A DNA stretch of 19,768 bases from Phoronis ovalis (GCA_028565635.1 JAOXYB010013678.1:1-19768), one strand, 5' to 3'. Shown: positions 11,084 through 19,768, numbered from the stretch's first letter. Program-made: numbers and translations. Notes: generated by a model from the letters alone, not told the origin.

Positions 11084-11117
11084 ATGGCATACTACACTCA
11101 ATATATTATAACAATCG
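11084..11117 (+). CDS. single-pass membrane protein, exon 1 (signal peptide start)
   Basis: This short first coding exon encodes MAYYTQYIITI plus the first base of an Ala codon. The ATG has a strong context (ATCATGG) and an in-frame TAG 18 bases upstream at 11066. The exon ends ATCG/GTAAGT. Splicing to 11709 gives a continuous signal peptide, MAYYTQYIITIALLLLSF, followed by a small-residue region. Neither exon would show a good signal peptide alone, which supports the join. The intron (11118-11708, 591 bp) has a consensus donor and a pyrimidine-rich end in CATTACAG. Confidence 0.8.
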
Positions 11118-11708
11118 GTAAGTTTTGCTATTTCATGCAGCAGTATATATAAATACGTTTTTAATTTTGGTTTTAACATGCTTAAGATAAATTAAACCAT
11201 TATAGGTCTACATGTAAATAAAAAAGCAATGTCTAATTTGAGTTTTGCATTTCACATAAAAACAATATACTTTAGCACACTTATAAAAAGCGCATTGGTT
11301 TTATTGTTTCACAAACAGACAACTTGCAAAGCATCGTGACTTTTTTTCGTAGTTGAAATATTTATTTTTTTATTTATACTTTTACTGATAATAAAAATGT
11401 TATATTACGGAAAATAAACTGTCATGTAACGAAACGTATTTTGTAATTGCTCGGAAGGTACCAGTAGTGGCATATGTACATTATACATTATAGCAGTAGT
11501 TAATTGGGGAACATAATTTAATAAAACAATATTTCCTTATAAGCAAAATGTATCAATGGATACAATCATTAACAATATATGCAATTGATCCTGCATCACG
11601 GAGAGCCTTTTGATATGCGTCATGTAAATGTATGTTTTATCAGATCATATCAGTATGTATGAAAGCATCTAAAGTCTGAATGACTGTTTTTTTCTTGCTT
11701 CATTACAG

Positions 11709-12853
11709 CTTTGCTACTACTAAGCTTTGATGTCAGAACAATAACTTGTCAACCAGCAACAATCCCCTTTACAGACTCCACTGGAGGTTTTACCAGTGGC
11801 AATGGTAAATCCGATGCAACTACCTCGAAAGATCAATACAATTCACCAGCACCGTTAACGTTTACGTCAAGTAACATGAACGACAATCAAGACCACAATG
11901 GCTCTGAGTTTACCATTTTTACGGCAGGCATCACCAACATCCAAACAAATCCTGTCAATTCAGATGATGTTAATGCATCTATTAATATCTTTGAAGAAAC
12001 GTTACATAATGGTTTAAAATATTCGGCAATGGCTGGTGGCTCGCTCATGGTCGTAGTCATTTTGATTTATTTGCTAAGATACATTTGGAATCATCTAAGA
12101 AACGAAAGGAAAACACGAGGCACTAGGTCTACTGATAATATGGAGCGTGATACCAGTAGAAATTGTGACCGATTGAACACCACAGCAAGAGAACGAAACG
12201 GTAGAACTGAAAGTTATCGCGAAGGCATTGGTAGTGCCAGTACCACACAAGAATCACGCGGAAAAAATGATAGTATTCTATCTGAAAACTCAAACGACCA
12301 GGTAAAAATCAGTAGGAATTTCCGGTCCTTATGCAACATTGTCAAATCCAAAGATTCTGCTGCATACGTTCATGATGATTACATTAGCCCGCCATTTTCA
12401 CCATTACCTCAGCTCCCTGTGCAGGGAAAGCAACAAGGGAAATGTAATCGTAGTCCTCCACCAGATTATAAAAATGCAATTCAGAGTGAGTTATCATCAA
12501 GGTCATTCCCGAATCAGTATGGCTTATGCGTATCATGCATTCAGTTGTCGACAAGATATGGAAATATATGCAGCAATTGTGCAAATAAATATGTTGTACC
12601 ACACGACTTATTTCCAATGCATATCGGGAGTAATCAGCGTTCATGCAACCTCCCCACTGCATGTGCCACGTATTCTCCTCCGCCTGCATGTTGTCATGGA
12701 ACACAAAACGGCTACCAATGCAGGGTAACTCCAGATAACGAAGGCTATGCTTATCCAAGTTTGCAAGATATGAAGAAATACGAATGCTCAGAAGAGTTAA
12801 AAAGGTCGTTGGAAAAACAACCGAGTAATGCCGTTTATATGGAAATAATTTAG
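11709..12853 (+). CDS. single-pass type I membrane protein with PPDY and CxxC-rich tail, exon 2
   Basis: The mature gene encodes 392 residues of no family I recognise. A signal peptide (1 to about 25) is followed by a Ser/Thr/Asn-rich ectodomain to about 115. It has two N-glycosylation sequons, near 75 and 100, and essentially no cysteine. One membrane span covers about 118-136 and is followed by basic stop-transfer residues (RYIWNHLRNERK). The 250-residue cytoplasmic tail is polar, then proline-rich (ISPPFSPLPQLP). It has a PPDY at 262-265, which fits the PPxY ligand of WW domains such as Nedd4-type E3 ligases. Four cysteines spaced CX2C-X10-CX2C at 285, 288, 299 and 302 could bind zinc. More cysteines follow, and the protein ends VYMEII. 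PPxY adaptors such as the Shisa, WBP1/VOPP1 or Commissureless types share this layout but not the Cys pattern. The role is therefore unknown. Confidence 0.82.
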
Positions 12854-12891
12854 AATTATCCGTTCGTCTCACCTTAATATAGTGTAAAAAC

Positions 12892-12897
12892 AATAAA
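12892..12897 (+). terminator. AATAAA poly(A) signal of the membrane-protein gene
   Basis: A canonical AATAAA lies 39 bases after the stop codon, followed by AT-rich sequence. It would give a very short 3' UTR. Cleavage is normally 10-30 bases further on. Confidence 0.6.
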
Positions 12898-14196
12898 TAT
12901 TGAGTATAATATTTGGCAAATAATAATTCAGTATTGAAAAAGTTGAATTACTATTCAAAAATCGCTACTTTAAAAATATAACATATAGTTTTATATTTTT
13001 GAACATTCCTTGCTTGTAGTGATTGTTATTTTTATGACAGCGTTTGTATTTTCTATAACCCGGCGTGTAACTATTTTTTTTTGTTTCTAGGTTATCTGTC
13101 TTCATTGAATTAGATTCGGATTAGATCACTTTGATATAGTATTCGTTTGTGTTGTTTAGGATTGGGTAGCATTGTATTCATGTATGGTATGTATCTTTAT
13201 TGGTTGCATTTATTTTTGTGTTACGTTTGGTTATTTTGTAATCTGATGTGGTGCTACAAGCATACTTTTAATTTTTTCGTTTGCACATGTGTACATATAT
13301 CAAACTGGTGTTACTATAAAAGCAAAGAATAGTATTTGTAATGAAGACATAACTATAGTTTCCCTGAAATTTCTAAATGTTCAAACTGTAGCCTCCGTGG
13401 TCGCCTTTTAAATGTAATAGATGGGTGTGTCCCGGGGGTGTGTCTGGTGTGTTTCAGTTGATATTTTCGTAAGCAATCTCGTAACACTGAATGAATTGTA
13501 TTTAAATGATTAGCTGCTGGCGCTTCTTAAAATAGTCAGGAAACAAGCTAAAGCATAGAATTGTGTTCTTTTAAATAAAGAAATGCCCGAGGACTATAAT
13601 TATGCAAATTGTTTAATCTTTAACTATTAACTTAATATATCACAATAGTTATCTAATTATAAAATGTTACGTATTCGATATAAATGCATCTTTTCATTTG
13701 GCACTGAATACTCACATCTCTAGAAAATATTATCTCAAAAATAAATATGCTTACAATAATTTTACATGCTTTTCTTTCATTATTTATTAAAGAAATCCAG
13801 GTGTGACATTAAGAATAACTTTAAAAAAACGGTCGCGACTGGAATAACTTTATATTGCATTTACTGACTGCAACTTTAATATATTAAATTGTGGTGCCGG
13901 TTAATTTCCTTACTTAGTGGCCAGACTGTACTGTACAGTTATAACTTAATGAAGTGTCCGCGAGTGTCCAAACACATTCGCCGCCTTGCGTCAGTTTGTG
14001 TCTAAAACTAACACATGCTGTGTTCAAACAGACAAGAGTGACGTTAAATCACAATAATGCACGAGCAGCGCCAACGACAAAAAATCACGACATTTAGTGT
14101 GATAGTATATATCTCACGCGTAAATAAGTGCACGAGTTGCATTTATAAATTATATGATATCGGAGTTCATTGTGAGGACGTCCGGGTTAACTTACC
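12898..14196. other. non-coding stretch before the fucosyltransferase pseudogene
   Basis: The stretch is AT-rich with only short chance frames. A GT/GGG-rich patch near 13418-13455 contains GTGTGTCCCGGGGGTGTGTC. The preceding GCCTCCGTGGTCGCC (13391-13405) faintly recalls a tRNA D-arm, as in SINE heads, but no matching B box was seen. Nothing else is supported. Confidence 0.5.
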
Positions 14197-14880
14197 ATGA
14201 AGACATTCCAATGCTACCGAAAGAAGCATGTTGTAATGCTAATAATTATGTTTGGAGTAGGGCTCACCTTTGTGATATTAATTGCAATAAGAGATTCAAC
14301 TATGGTTATGCGACATTCTCAGATCAATCGAAAAGACATTCCAGAAATCAGCCATTCAATTAAAAATTATGATTTTTATTACCTAGAGGAGACTGTCAAG
14401 TCTGCTACAGAGGGAATTAAGCGTGTGAAACCCTCGGTTTACAAGCTCCAAAGCATTAGTAAAATGTTGTTTCAATGAAGAATGCAATCCGAAAAAAAAT
14501 CTTAGTCATCTACAGGTTTGGGGTTTTCAAGATGGTTTGTCGAGTCACCACAAAATGTAAAAACAAGGAAATAATACTTCAGCAGAATATACCTAGTGTC
14601 ATTTCTCGGTTTCTTTTCTTTTGTTTTACACAAGAAGATCCAGGAAGAATTTGGCTTAATGTAAACTTCATATGGGTTGATTGCATCGGTGTACAATAAA
14701 AAAAACCTATAACTACGTACCATACAGCTAATAGCAAATGTAAAATTCGAAAGATTTGAACACACTAAGATTGTTTATTTTTATAAACGGATTAGCCACT
14801 GAGATAAAAGCATACCAGACTGTGATTTTCGTTCGTTGAACACGTTCAATTAACTTGATCTGCGCTTCTAGTACCACCTT
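14197..14880 (+). pseudogene. decayed alpha-1,3-fucosyltransferase copy
   Basis: This is a broken relative of the gene at 4900-7355, on the same strand. It starts MKTFQCYRKKHVVMLIIMF, collinear with the intact gene's MKLFRFHFKKIVLVLFGMT: the same MK-F-KK pattern and membrane anchor. The first frame stops at 14476. In another frame, 440 bases after the ATG (411 in the intact gene), EDPGRIW and then F, W, D, I and Q at matching spacing align with RDPGRLW...QL. The homologous Leu is now TAA (14697). Further on, 14804-14842 reads IKAYQTVIFVR-stop-T, matching TKADAVIF...VRRT of the intact gene, with a 7-codon in-frame deletion and AGA changed to TGA. Similarity fades by about 14880, and no catalytic FENS block follows. 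It is most simply a tandem duplicate that died. A pyrimidine-rich run ending in AG before the DPGR block leaves room for an intron instead of the frameshift. Confidence 0.75.
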
Positions 14881-15972
14881 GCATGACTATTCTGGCGGTG
14901 CATGTCCAACGAGCTGGGTCGGTGTAAAACGATTGTATCACCTAATTGGCGGATAATAGGCAGCCCTGTGCTTCTACTGGAAACCTGTGCATACCACCTT
15001 CTGGAAAACTGTACAATATACTCTGTTTCAATATAAGCTCAGGATTCCTTTAAAAACTTAATGCCACATGATTTTGAAAGAAAAACAACAATATTACGTA
15101 TAAATAGTAACAACATCTCATAATTAGCTATTAGTATCAACATCTTGGAGGTGTATCCTTCTATGTTATCATTATCTTGTACGTTGTGTGCCGAATTGTT
15201 TTATCCATGGTATAGTTTACTAGAAAGTCTTTCAATCAAACAATTACTGCTGTTACGAGCATACCATACTACTACATTTAAATTGGTATAAGTACACAAT
15301 TAATTTTCCATTTCAGTGGTATAACTATTTTTATAATATCTTGCCTGACGTTCCGATGTTTTTTTTTCAGTCACAAATCAAGATAATTATATCTCTAGCC
15401 TACAATTAATTGTTCGTGCTGGCATGGTCAATAAACTGGATCTCTACGGTACATTGTAGGCCACTTGGTGAGAACCTGGTCCCAGCACTTTGCACACTTC
15501 CCCTCATTTCACTGCAGGTTTCCCAGTTATGCTTTTCCGATGAAGTATTAACTACTGGTTTGTGACAGTTATTTAGATTTCTCTGACATCATCAGATCAG
15601 TCTGTCAGGAGTAGATCATTCAATTTCACATTTAATTACCATTCGGCCTGTTCAGGTACTTACATTATTACTTACATGTATTTAGAGGGAAAGGGGGCAA
15701 ACTTATTTTGCTACAGATGTGAAAACATATTTTATTTTAGAGCGGCGGATTCATTGAATTTTCTTCATTTTATGCAATGTGATAAAAGTTGTGTTTTATT
15801 TTCGTGTTAGGGTTACAATATTTTTTTCAAAGACTCGCCTCATGCACTAGAATACAAAAGACACTAAAAAGTTTTTTTTGATCGAAAAAGCTTCAACAAT
15901 TTTTAACAATGCGTGGGACATGAACCTACGGGTCCGCCACAGGCCATAGTAGTGATTTGATTTCCCCTATTT

Positions 15973-15983
15973 CCACCAGGTGG
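15973..15983. promoter_or_regulatory. CTCF-like palindromic motif CCACCAGGTGG
   Basis: The 11-mer matches the CTCF core CCASYAGRKGG at every position, but the next base is T rather than C. It is also a near-perfect palindrome, and CAGGTG is an E-box, so a bHLH or Snail-type site is equally possible. This is a sequence match only, and such matches are common by chance. Confidence 0.2.
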
Positions 15984-16700
15984 TCTTCAGGCACCCATAG
16001 CAAAAGCGTTAGAAAAATTGGCTGTGTGTGCGACCAGATAGAAATGTTCATCTGGTAGGCTAATTTTTTTAACAAGATTTGTTAGTATTAAAATGGATGG
16101 GAAAGTGATCCTTATATGATACAAATTCACAAGACCTTCAAATGTTCACAACAATGTTAACAACATGTTTATTTCTAATCTGAGTTGTGTGAGCGTTCAT
16201 TATATCAGTAACATTTAACAATATTTGAGAAAAAATTAACCTTAGAAAAAATATATCTACATGTCTTAACAACATCAGTGTATGCACTTACAATTTCACT
16301 TATGATTAAAATTGGATTGTAGAGTGTGAGTAATTGCAAAACCCAAATATTGAAATATGGAGCAGAGGCAATTTCAGAGAGAACAATCAGCTACATGAAA
16401 CCAAGCATGAAAGGCAAAGGAATTTAGACTGAACAAAATTTTTAGTCCTATCTTGTCAGTAACAAAAAGCAAATGAAACCTCAGTATAGTCTTATTATCG
16501 TGACCAGCTACTGTCACACAGCGTGTAAAGGACTTCATATAATATAGGTGATAAAACAGAACAAATCTAATTTGCATGCAATATTTCAGATATTTACATA
16601 GAAAATCTCTTTTTATCATAGCAGTAAATGTTTAATATATTTACGAGGTTTACAGCAGCAATAAACAACCCCGCATAATTTATACTACAGACGAGACTGG

Positions 16701-16781
16701 CCCTGGCCCAGCGGGTAAGCCAAGTTCAACATTTCAACCTGTTGTTAATCTAATTCCTCTAAACCAACTCTTGGGCCAGGG
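16701..16781. repeat. 10-bp perfect inverted repeat with tRNA A-box-like left arm
   Basis: CCCTGGCCCA at 16701-16710 is repeated in inverse as TGGGCCAGGG at 16772-16781 across a 61-base spacer. The left arm continues as TGGCCCAGCGGGTAAGC, which resembles the D-arm/A box of a tRNA (TGGCNNAGYGG). A convincing B box at normal spacing is absent, so this is not called a tRNA. It may be a SINE remnant or a chance hairpin. Confidence 0.45.
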
Positions 16782-17713
16782 TTTAAGAATTTAGATTTTG
16801 TTTGCTGTGCAGCTACCCTAATTTTTATTTAGTTTTCCATTTTTGTTTCGCTTTTTAACAAATGCTTTAGTAACTATAAAAAACAAATATTGATGAGAAA
16901 AAGTTATAAGATAAAACAATAATAAGGTGCCTGGTCTAGCTTTACGGTTCATCTAATAATACAGCTGAAATAAAGAAATTTGGCGATAATTCTGGTGAAA
17001 ATAAAGTATATTGAATGGATACATTTCAAAACTTCCCAGTACTCAATTTCTCAAAAAAAATATTGATTGGAATTTTACCTAGCAAAACAGCTCACCTGAT
17101 GTTTTTTCTTTACCTGCAAAATTGCCATATAAAATTAAACTTTTGCTAGAAATTAAGCATTGGGAAACATTGAGATGTTGAGACATTGTGTTGATTCATA
17201 TTAGACACGCTTTCTCGGTTCGCTTTGTATACTACAGTTTTCCGAAAATGGATCGTACAATTTCCTTTATTTATACATTGCGGAATACACAGCAATAAGC
17301 ACAATATAATCACAGACTTGTCGCACACCGTACTAATGCAAATTTTTGTTTTGATTAAGCTTTGCTTTTAAAAAATTAAACTATGTTTACTCAACCTTAT
17401 CAATTAATAATCAAACAATAATTAACGAGCTAATTACACAGTAATGCAAGCAACCAAGTTTTGTCTATAGATTTTCATTAAACATGCTATATGTTTAATT
17501 GATTTGAAACGATTTCTTGCACTTTCTTCCTTCTGTGCATGTAAATTTAGGTCAAATAATTTAAACTCCACAGCAAAAGATAAAATAACGACAAAACTTT
17601 TTGACCACAAAATAAGAGATTTATTTATATATTAATTTGTGCTTACTTATGACTATAATATAGTATAAATTTAGAATAATAATTGGAAATATAAGCTGGA
17701 CAGGAACGTATCC

Positions 17714-17730
17714 ATTACGTAACACGTAAT
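17714..17730. promoter_or_regulatory. ATTACGT palindrome / TTACGTAA bZIP-type site
   Basis: ATTACGT at 17714-17720 and ACGTAAT at 17724-17730 form a perfect inverted repeat with a 3-base centre. They include TTACGTAA (17715-17722), the consensus of PAR-bZIP and C/EBP-like factors. It lies downstream of the guanylate cyclase gene, so a target gene is unclear. Confidence 0.25.
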
Positions 17731-18120
17731 TCTACCGTAAGGATAACCCGTATCAATAGTACAATAGAGCAGCGTCTTAAATCAAGGTGTTAGACCTTTG
17801 ACGCGAACTTTATTGATCGCGTAGAAAGAAGCGGAGTTGTGTTAGACAGTGCAGATAGGGACTACACAGATCTGTTCAAATGCTCAGACGTTTTAATTGA
17901 ATAATCGCAATAAATGCTGCTTTAGTGTGATTTTTAAATTCACATTCCGGCTATTTCTTTATGCTTTGTGAACATTTTAAAATATCCACGTGAAATAATG
18001 GACATGTTTCTATTTTCACGTCAGATGTTTTTGGTAGATTATCTTATAGCTACAGTAGGATATACGGCAATGGTCAACAGGTGAGAAAGTAGAAAGCAAC
18101 GGAAAGCATTGTGAAGTCGT

Positions 18121-18126
18121 TTTATT
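18121..18126 (-). terminator. AATAAA poly(A) signal of the guanylate cyclase gene
   Basis: TTTATT on + reads AATAAA on the minus strand, 85 bases past the cyclase stop codon. A second AATAAA lies at 17809-17814. Either could end the transcript. Confidence 0.5.
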
Positions 18127-18170
18127 CACAAAGAATTCTATTTGATGCTCGAAAAAAGCAAATGCGTTTC

Positions 18171-18207
18171 GTGTGTACCCGGGGTGTGTACCCAGGGTGT
18201 GTACTTC
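18171..18207. repeat. 13-bp tandem repeat in the cyclase 3' UTR
   Basis: GTGTGTACCCGGG (18171-18183) is followed head to tail by GTGTGTACCCAGG (18184-18196) and a partial GTGTGTACTTC. It begins only four bases after the guanylate cyclase stop codon in transcript direction, so it is transcribed as the start of the 3' UTR. Confidence 0.85.
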
Positions 18208-18211
18208 TTTT

Positions 18212-18700
18212 TTACAGAATTACACAAAGACCACTTTTACTTTTGCCTTTGGCTGCCTTTCCGTTAGTTGATGTTTTTAAGTACTCATCATTAGTATCAC
18301 CTTGTTGGTCAGAATTTTTAGTTTTCTCATGCCTCGGGGATATCACAATATTATGCGAACCCTTTACTGGGTCTGTATATTCAGACTCGAGGATATTTAT
18401 AGTTGAATTCTGAGCGTGAGCTGAATGTGGTGTAACTTGTCTTTTCTCTTGAGGAGTGTCATCTAAATTGTTAATCAAATTATCGTCCAACTTTTTGTCA
18501 AGTTGTTTCTCAAAGTGCACGTGGCTTGTTTTCTTTACAGCGTGGGTGTTTTCTGTAATCTTGTTATCAGGCAGGATAACTGGATTGTATTCTGCTCTAT
18601 CACAAACGTTTTGACGTTGTTTATCGAGTAATAGAAGTGGATTTTCTTTGTTGATATCTGTCTTGTGTGATAACCAGTAAGTTTTCATTTCGCCTTTACC
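18212..18700 (-). CDS. guanylate cyclase, last exon: end of catalytic domain plus CaaX-ended tail
   Basis: This terminal exon encodes 162 residues. It opens with GKGEMKTYWLSHK, the conserved last strand of class III guanylate cyclase domains, so the exon starts at GGT (18700), just after a CTACGTGTAG acceptor. It does not start at the internal ATG. The remaining 149 residues are hydrophilic and low in complexity, rich in Asn, Asp, Lys, Thr and Gln, with no fold I recognise. The last residues are KAAKGKSKSGLCVIL. CVIL is a CaaX box with Leu at the end, which favours geranylgeranylation by GGTase-I, and the lysines before it form a typical polybasic membrane cue. Rat soluble cyclase beta-2 is known for a similar C-terminal CaaX signal, but the domain here looks more like the receptor class. 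Prenylation is inferred. Confidence 0.88.
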   Translation of the reverse strand, partial: GKGEMKTYWLSHKTDINKENPLLLLDKQRQNVCDRAEYNPVILPDNKITENTHAVKKTSHVHFEKQLDKKLDDNLINNLDDTPQEKRQVTPHSAHAQNSTINILESEYTDPVKGSHNIVISPRHEKTKNSDQQGDTNDEYLKTSTNGKAAKGKSKSGLCVIL

Positions 18701-19039
18701 CTACACGTAGAAATATACAAGAAACATCAACAGCCAGCTGTATAAATGTGGCTCCTAAAAAAAACGTAATAACTTCAAAATAGCTGAAGTGTTAGACTAG
18801 ACTACACGTGAATGCAGTTACCTTAAACAAATAATACGCTAAATTAGTTGTTGTTTTACCCAAATCTGTTACCAACATATTCGAAACATTATGAATTCGA
18901 AGCATTTTAAATATGGATAAAGATGCTGCTAGTCTAAGTGACAATAGATGTCGGTTGTTGTAATCGGAATTAAAACCAACATATTACAACAGAACATACA
19001 ATACAATGATACAAGAGCATCTCAAAATACTTCATTTAC

Positions 19040-19129
19040 CTTAACTTCAATTGCACCACGGTGTTCAACAACGTATGATCCCCCGTCTAGTAACTGTTTA
19101 GTGGTTTCACTAATGTGAATTTTCATAGC
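19040..19129 (-). CDS. guanylate cyclase, penultimate exon
   Basis: A 90-bp exon in phase 0 at both ends encodes 30 residues, AMKIHISETTKQLLD followed by GGSYVVEHRGAIEVK. This is the stretch of the cyclase catalytic domain that in receptor cyclases reads ALKIHVS...LRGDVEMK. The acceptor is CTCCGTAG and the donor AAG/GTAAATG. Splicing to the last exon recreates the conserved EVKGKG. The following intron (19039-18701) is 339 bp. Confidence 0.9.
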
Positions 19130-19306
19130 CTACGGAGACAACAAGAAAACTTAATTTTTGAATATTGAAAAAAGTAGGTCGCACTTTCCAGAAAGTAGAC
19201 GCGGAGCTGTTATTATTTTTTCTCAAATTGTACATTAATCCTGACCCACTCATGTAAAAAAGATCAGACACAAATAACAGTACACCTAAAAAGTAGAAAC
19301 ATTCAC

Positions 19307-19416
19307 CTCGCCGTTTGATTCCATTCTCGAAGCAGTATTCACACTGTCACCAAACAAGCAGTACCTCGGCATTTTTAAGCCCACAACACCAGCAACAACG
19401 GTGCCAGAATGGATGC
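19307..19416 (-). CDS. guanylate cyclase, third-last exon (catalytic core)
   Basis: A 110-bp exon completes a split Gly codon and then encodes [18 protein letters not shown] followed by [18 protein letters not shown]. The Cys of RYCLFGD is the guanine-specificity residue of guanylate cyclases. The Asn and Arg of NTASR are the ribose- and phosphate-contacting catalytic pair, so the visible part is intact. [29 protein letters not shown] is closest to receptor (particulate) guanylate cyclases, with atypical soluble forms as the alternative. The acceptor TTTAG lies at 19418-19417 and the donor GAG/GTGAATG at 19307. The next intron upstream is 177 bp away from the 90-bp exon. The metal-binding aspartates, kinase-like domain and any ectodomain lie beyond the right edge. 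Confidence 0.92.
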
Positions 19417-19768
19417 CTAAAGCGATTAAGCAAAATATAAGCTTGTATGGATACTGATCGATACTCAGTCATAAGTTTCTCGACAACATTTTGACGTTGC
19501 TTCAAACAGAATAAAGTATAACAGTTACATGTTATGGTTATTCAAATACATTTGTGATGACGTATTTTAAAAATTAATGATTGATGTAATTGACGGAAAT
19601 GTCAAAACAGTTTCTCCCTTTCTCAACATTACGGCAAAATGACCAAAGTAACTCTTTGTTATGATTGTTCCCGAAAACTTTTCACCGAAATAAAAAGGTA
19701 GGCAATTTCATATTACTGTTTAAAAAGCAATATATTAAGGTATCTAGATACAAAGAGGTATGATATAT
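19417..19768 (-). other. intron of the guanylate cyclase gene, continuing past the window
   Basis: From the acceptor at 19417 to the right edge I find no further cyclase exon on the minus strand. The expected preceding block (LRIG before IHSG) is absent, so this is taken as intron with its donor outside the window. Confidence 0.6.

Larger units (their letters stand above)
14881..18120. other. intergenic stretch, no gene recognised
   Basis: About 3.2 kb without a supportable gene on either strand. Open frames are short and look random. Notable short sites are a CTCF-like CCACCAGGTGG at 15973-15983, a 10-bp inverted repeat at 16701/16772, and a TTACGTAA-centred palindrome at 17714-17730, each listed separately. 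The right part is the 3' flank of the minus-strand guanylate cyclase gene. Confidence 0.55.

Noticed and set aside
12384-12893. 169-codon frame on - and 129-codon frame on + (12339-12728)
   Set aside because: Both lie within the membrane-protein exon in other frames. The exon frame has the signal peptide, TM segment and motifs, so these are shadows.
13391-13405. SINE head (GCCTCCGTGGTCGCC)
   Set aside because: The D-arm-like match is short and no B box or tail follows, so it was not listed as a feature.
16680-16790. tRNA gene
   Set aside because: Only an A-box-like segment is present. There is no B box at normal spacing and no acceptor-stem pairing.
18111-18413. 100-codon frame on +
   Set aside because: It is antisense to the cyclase last exon and its 3' UTR repeat. 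The minus frame is fixed by homology to the cyclase domain end.
1-19768. Bacterial-style features (operons, CRISPR arrays, ribosome binding sites)
   Set aside because: The genes are spliced and eukaryotic. No spaced direct-repeat arrays of CRISPR type exist, and the tandem repeats have no unique spacers.

Overview
This window looks like nuclear DNA from a metazoan, most likely a lophotrochozoan such as a bivalve or other mollusc. It is AT-rich, its genes are split by GT-AG introns, and most of it is non-coding with microsatellites and short repeats. The coding content (invertebrate core-type fucosyltransferase, animal guanylate cyclase, a secreted-signal/TM protein) is animal. The taxon is inferred from gene type and texture only; no diagnostic marker is present.

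Layout. Positions 1-167 are a GA-rich polypurine microsatellite. About 170-4590 is largely featureless, apart from one weak candidate first exon near 1213. A G-tract minisatellite (4597-4675) lies about 230 bp upstream of a complete two-exon gene on + (4900-6026 joined to 7040-7355). That gene encodes a 480-residue type II Golgi alpha-1,3-fucosyltransferase of the FucTA (core alpha-1,3) kind. From 7356 to 11083 there is 3' UTR and intergenic DNA with a GCTCGC-rich repeat cluster and a ~90-bp direct repeat pair. A second complete two-exon gene on + (11084-11117 joined to 11709-12853) encodes a 392-residue single-pass membrane protein I do not recognise. Its cytoplasmic tail carries a PPDY motif and a CX2C-X10-CX2C cluster. 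At 14197-14880 there is a decayed copy of the fucosyltransferase on the same strand. It keeps the start, membrane anchor and DPGR(I/L)W block but carries a frameshift, two stop codons and deletions. The 14.9-18.1 kb stretch is intergenic. The right end holds the last three exons of a guanylate cyclase gene on the minus strand (19416-19307, 19129-19040, 18700-18212). Its catalytic domain resembles the receptor type. It is followed by a 149-residue low-complexity tail ending in a basic stretch and CVIL, a CaaX prenylation signal.

The genes do not form an operon or an evident pathway. The fucosyltransferase and its pseudogene record a local duplication with loss of one copy. The most noteworthy observations are the CaaX-tailed cyclase, the unrecognised PPxY/CxxC membrane protein and the fucosyltransferase pseudogene.
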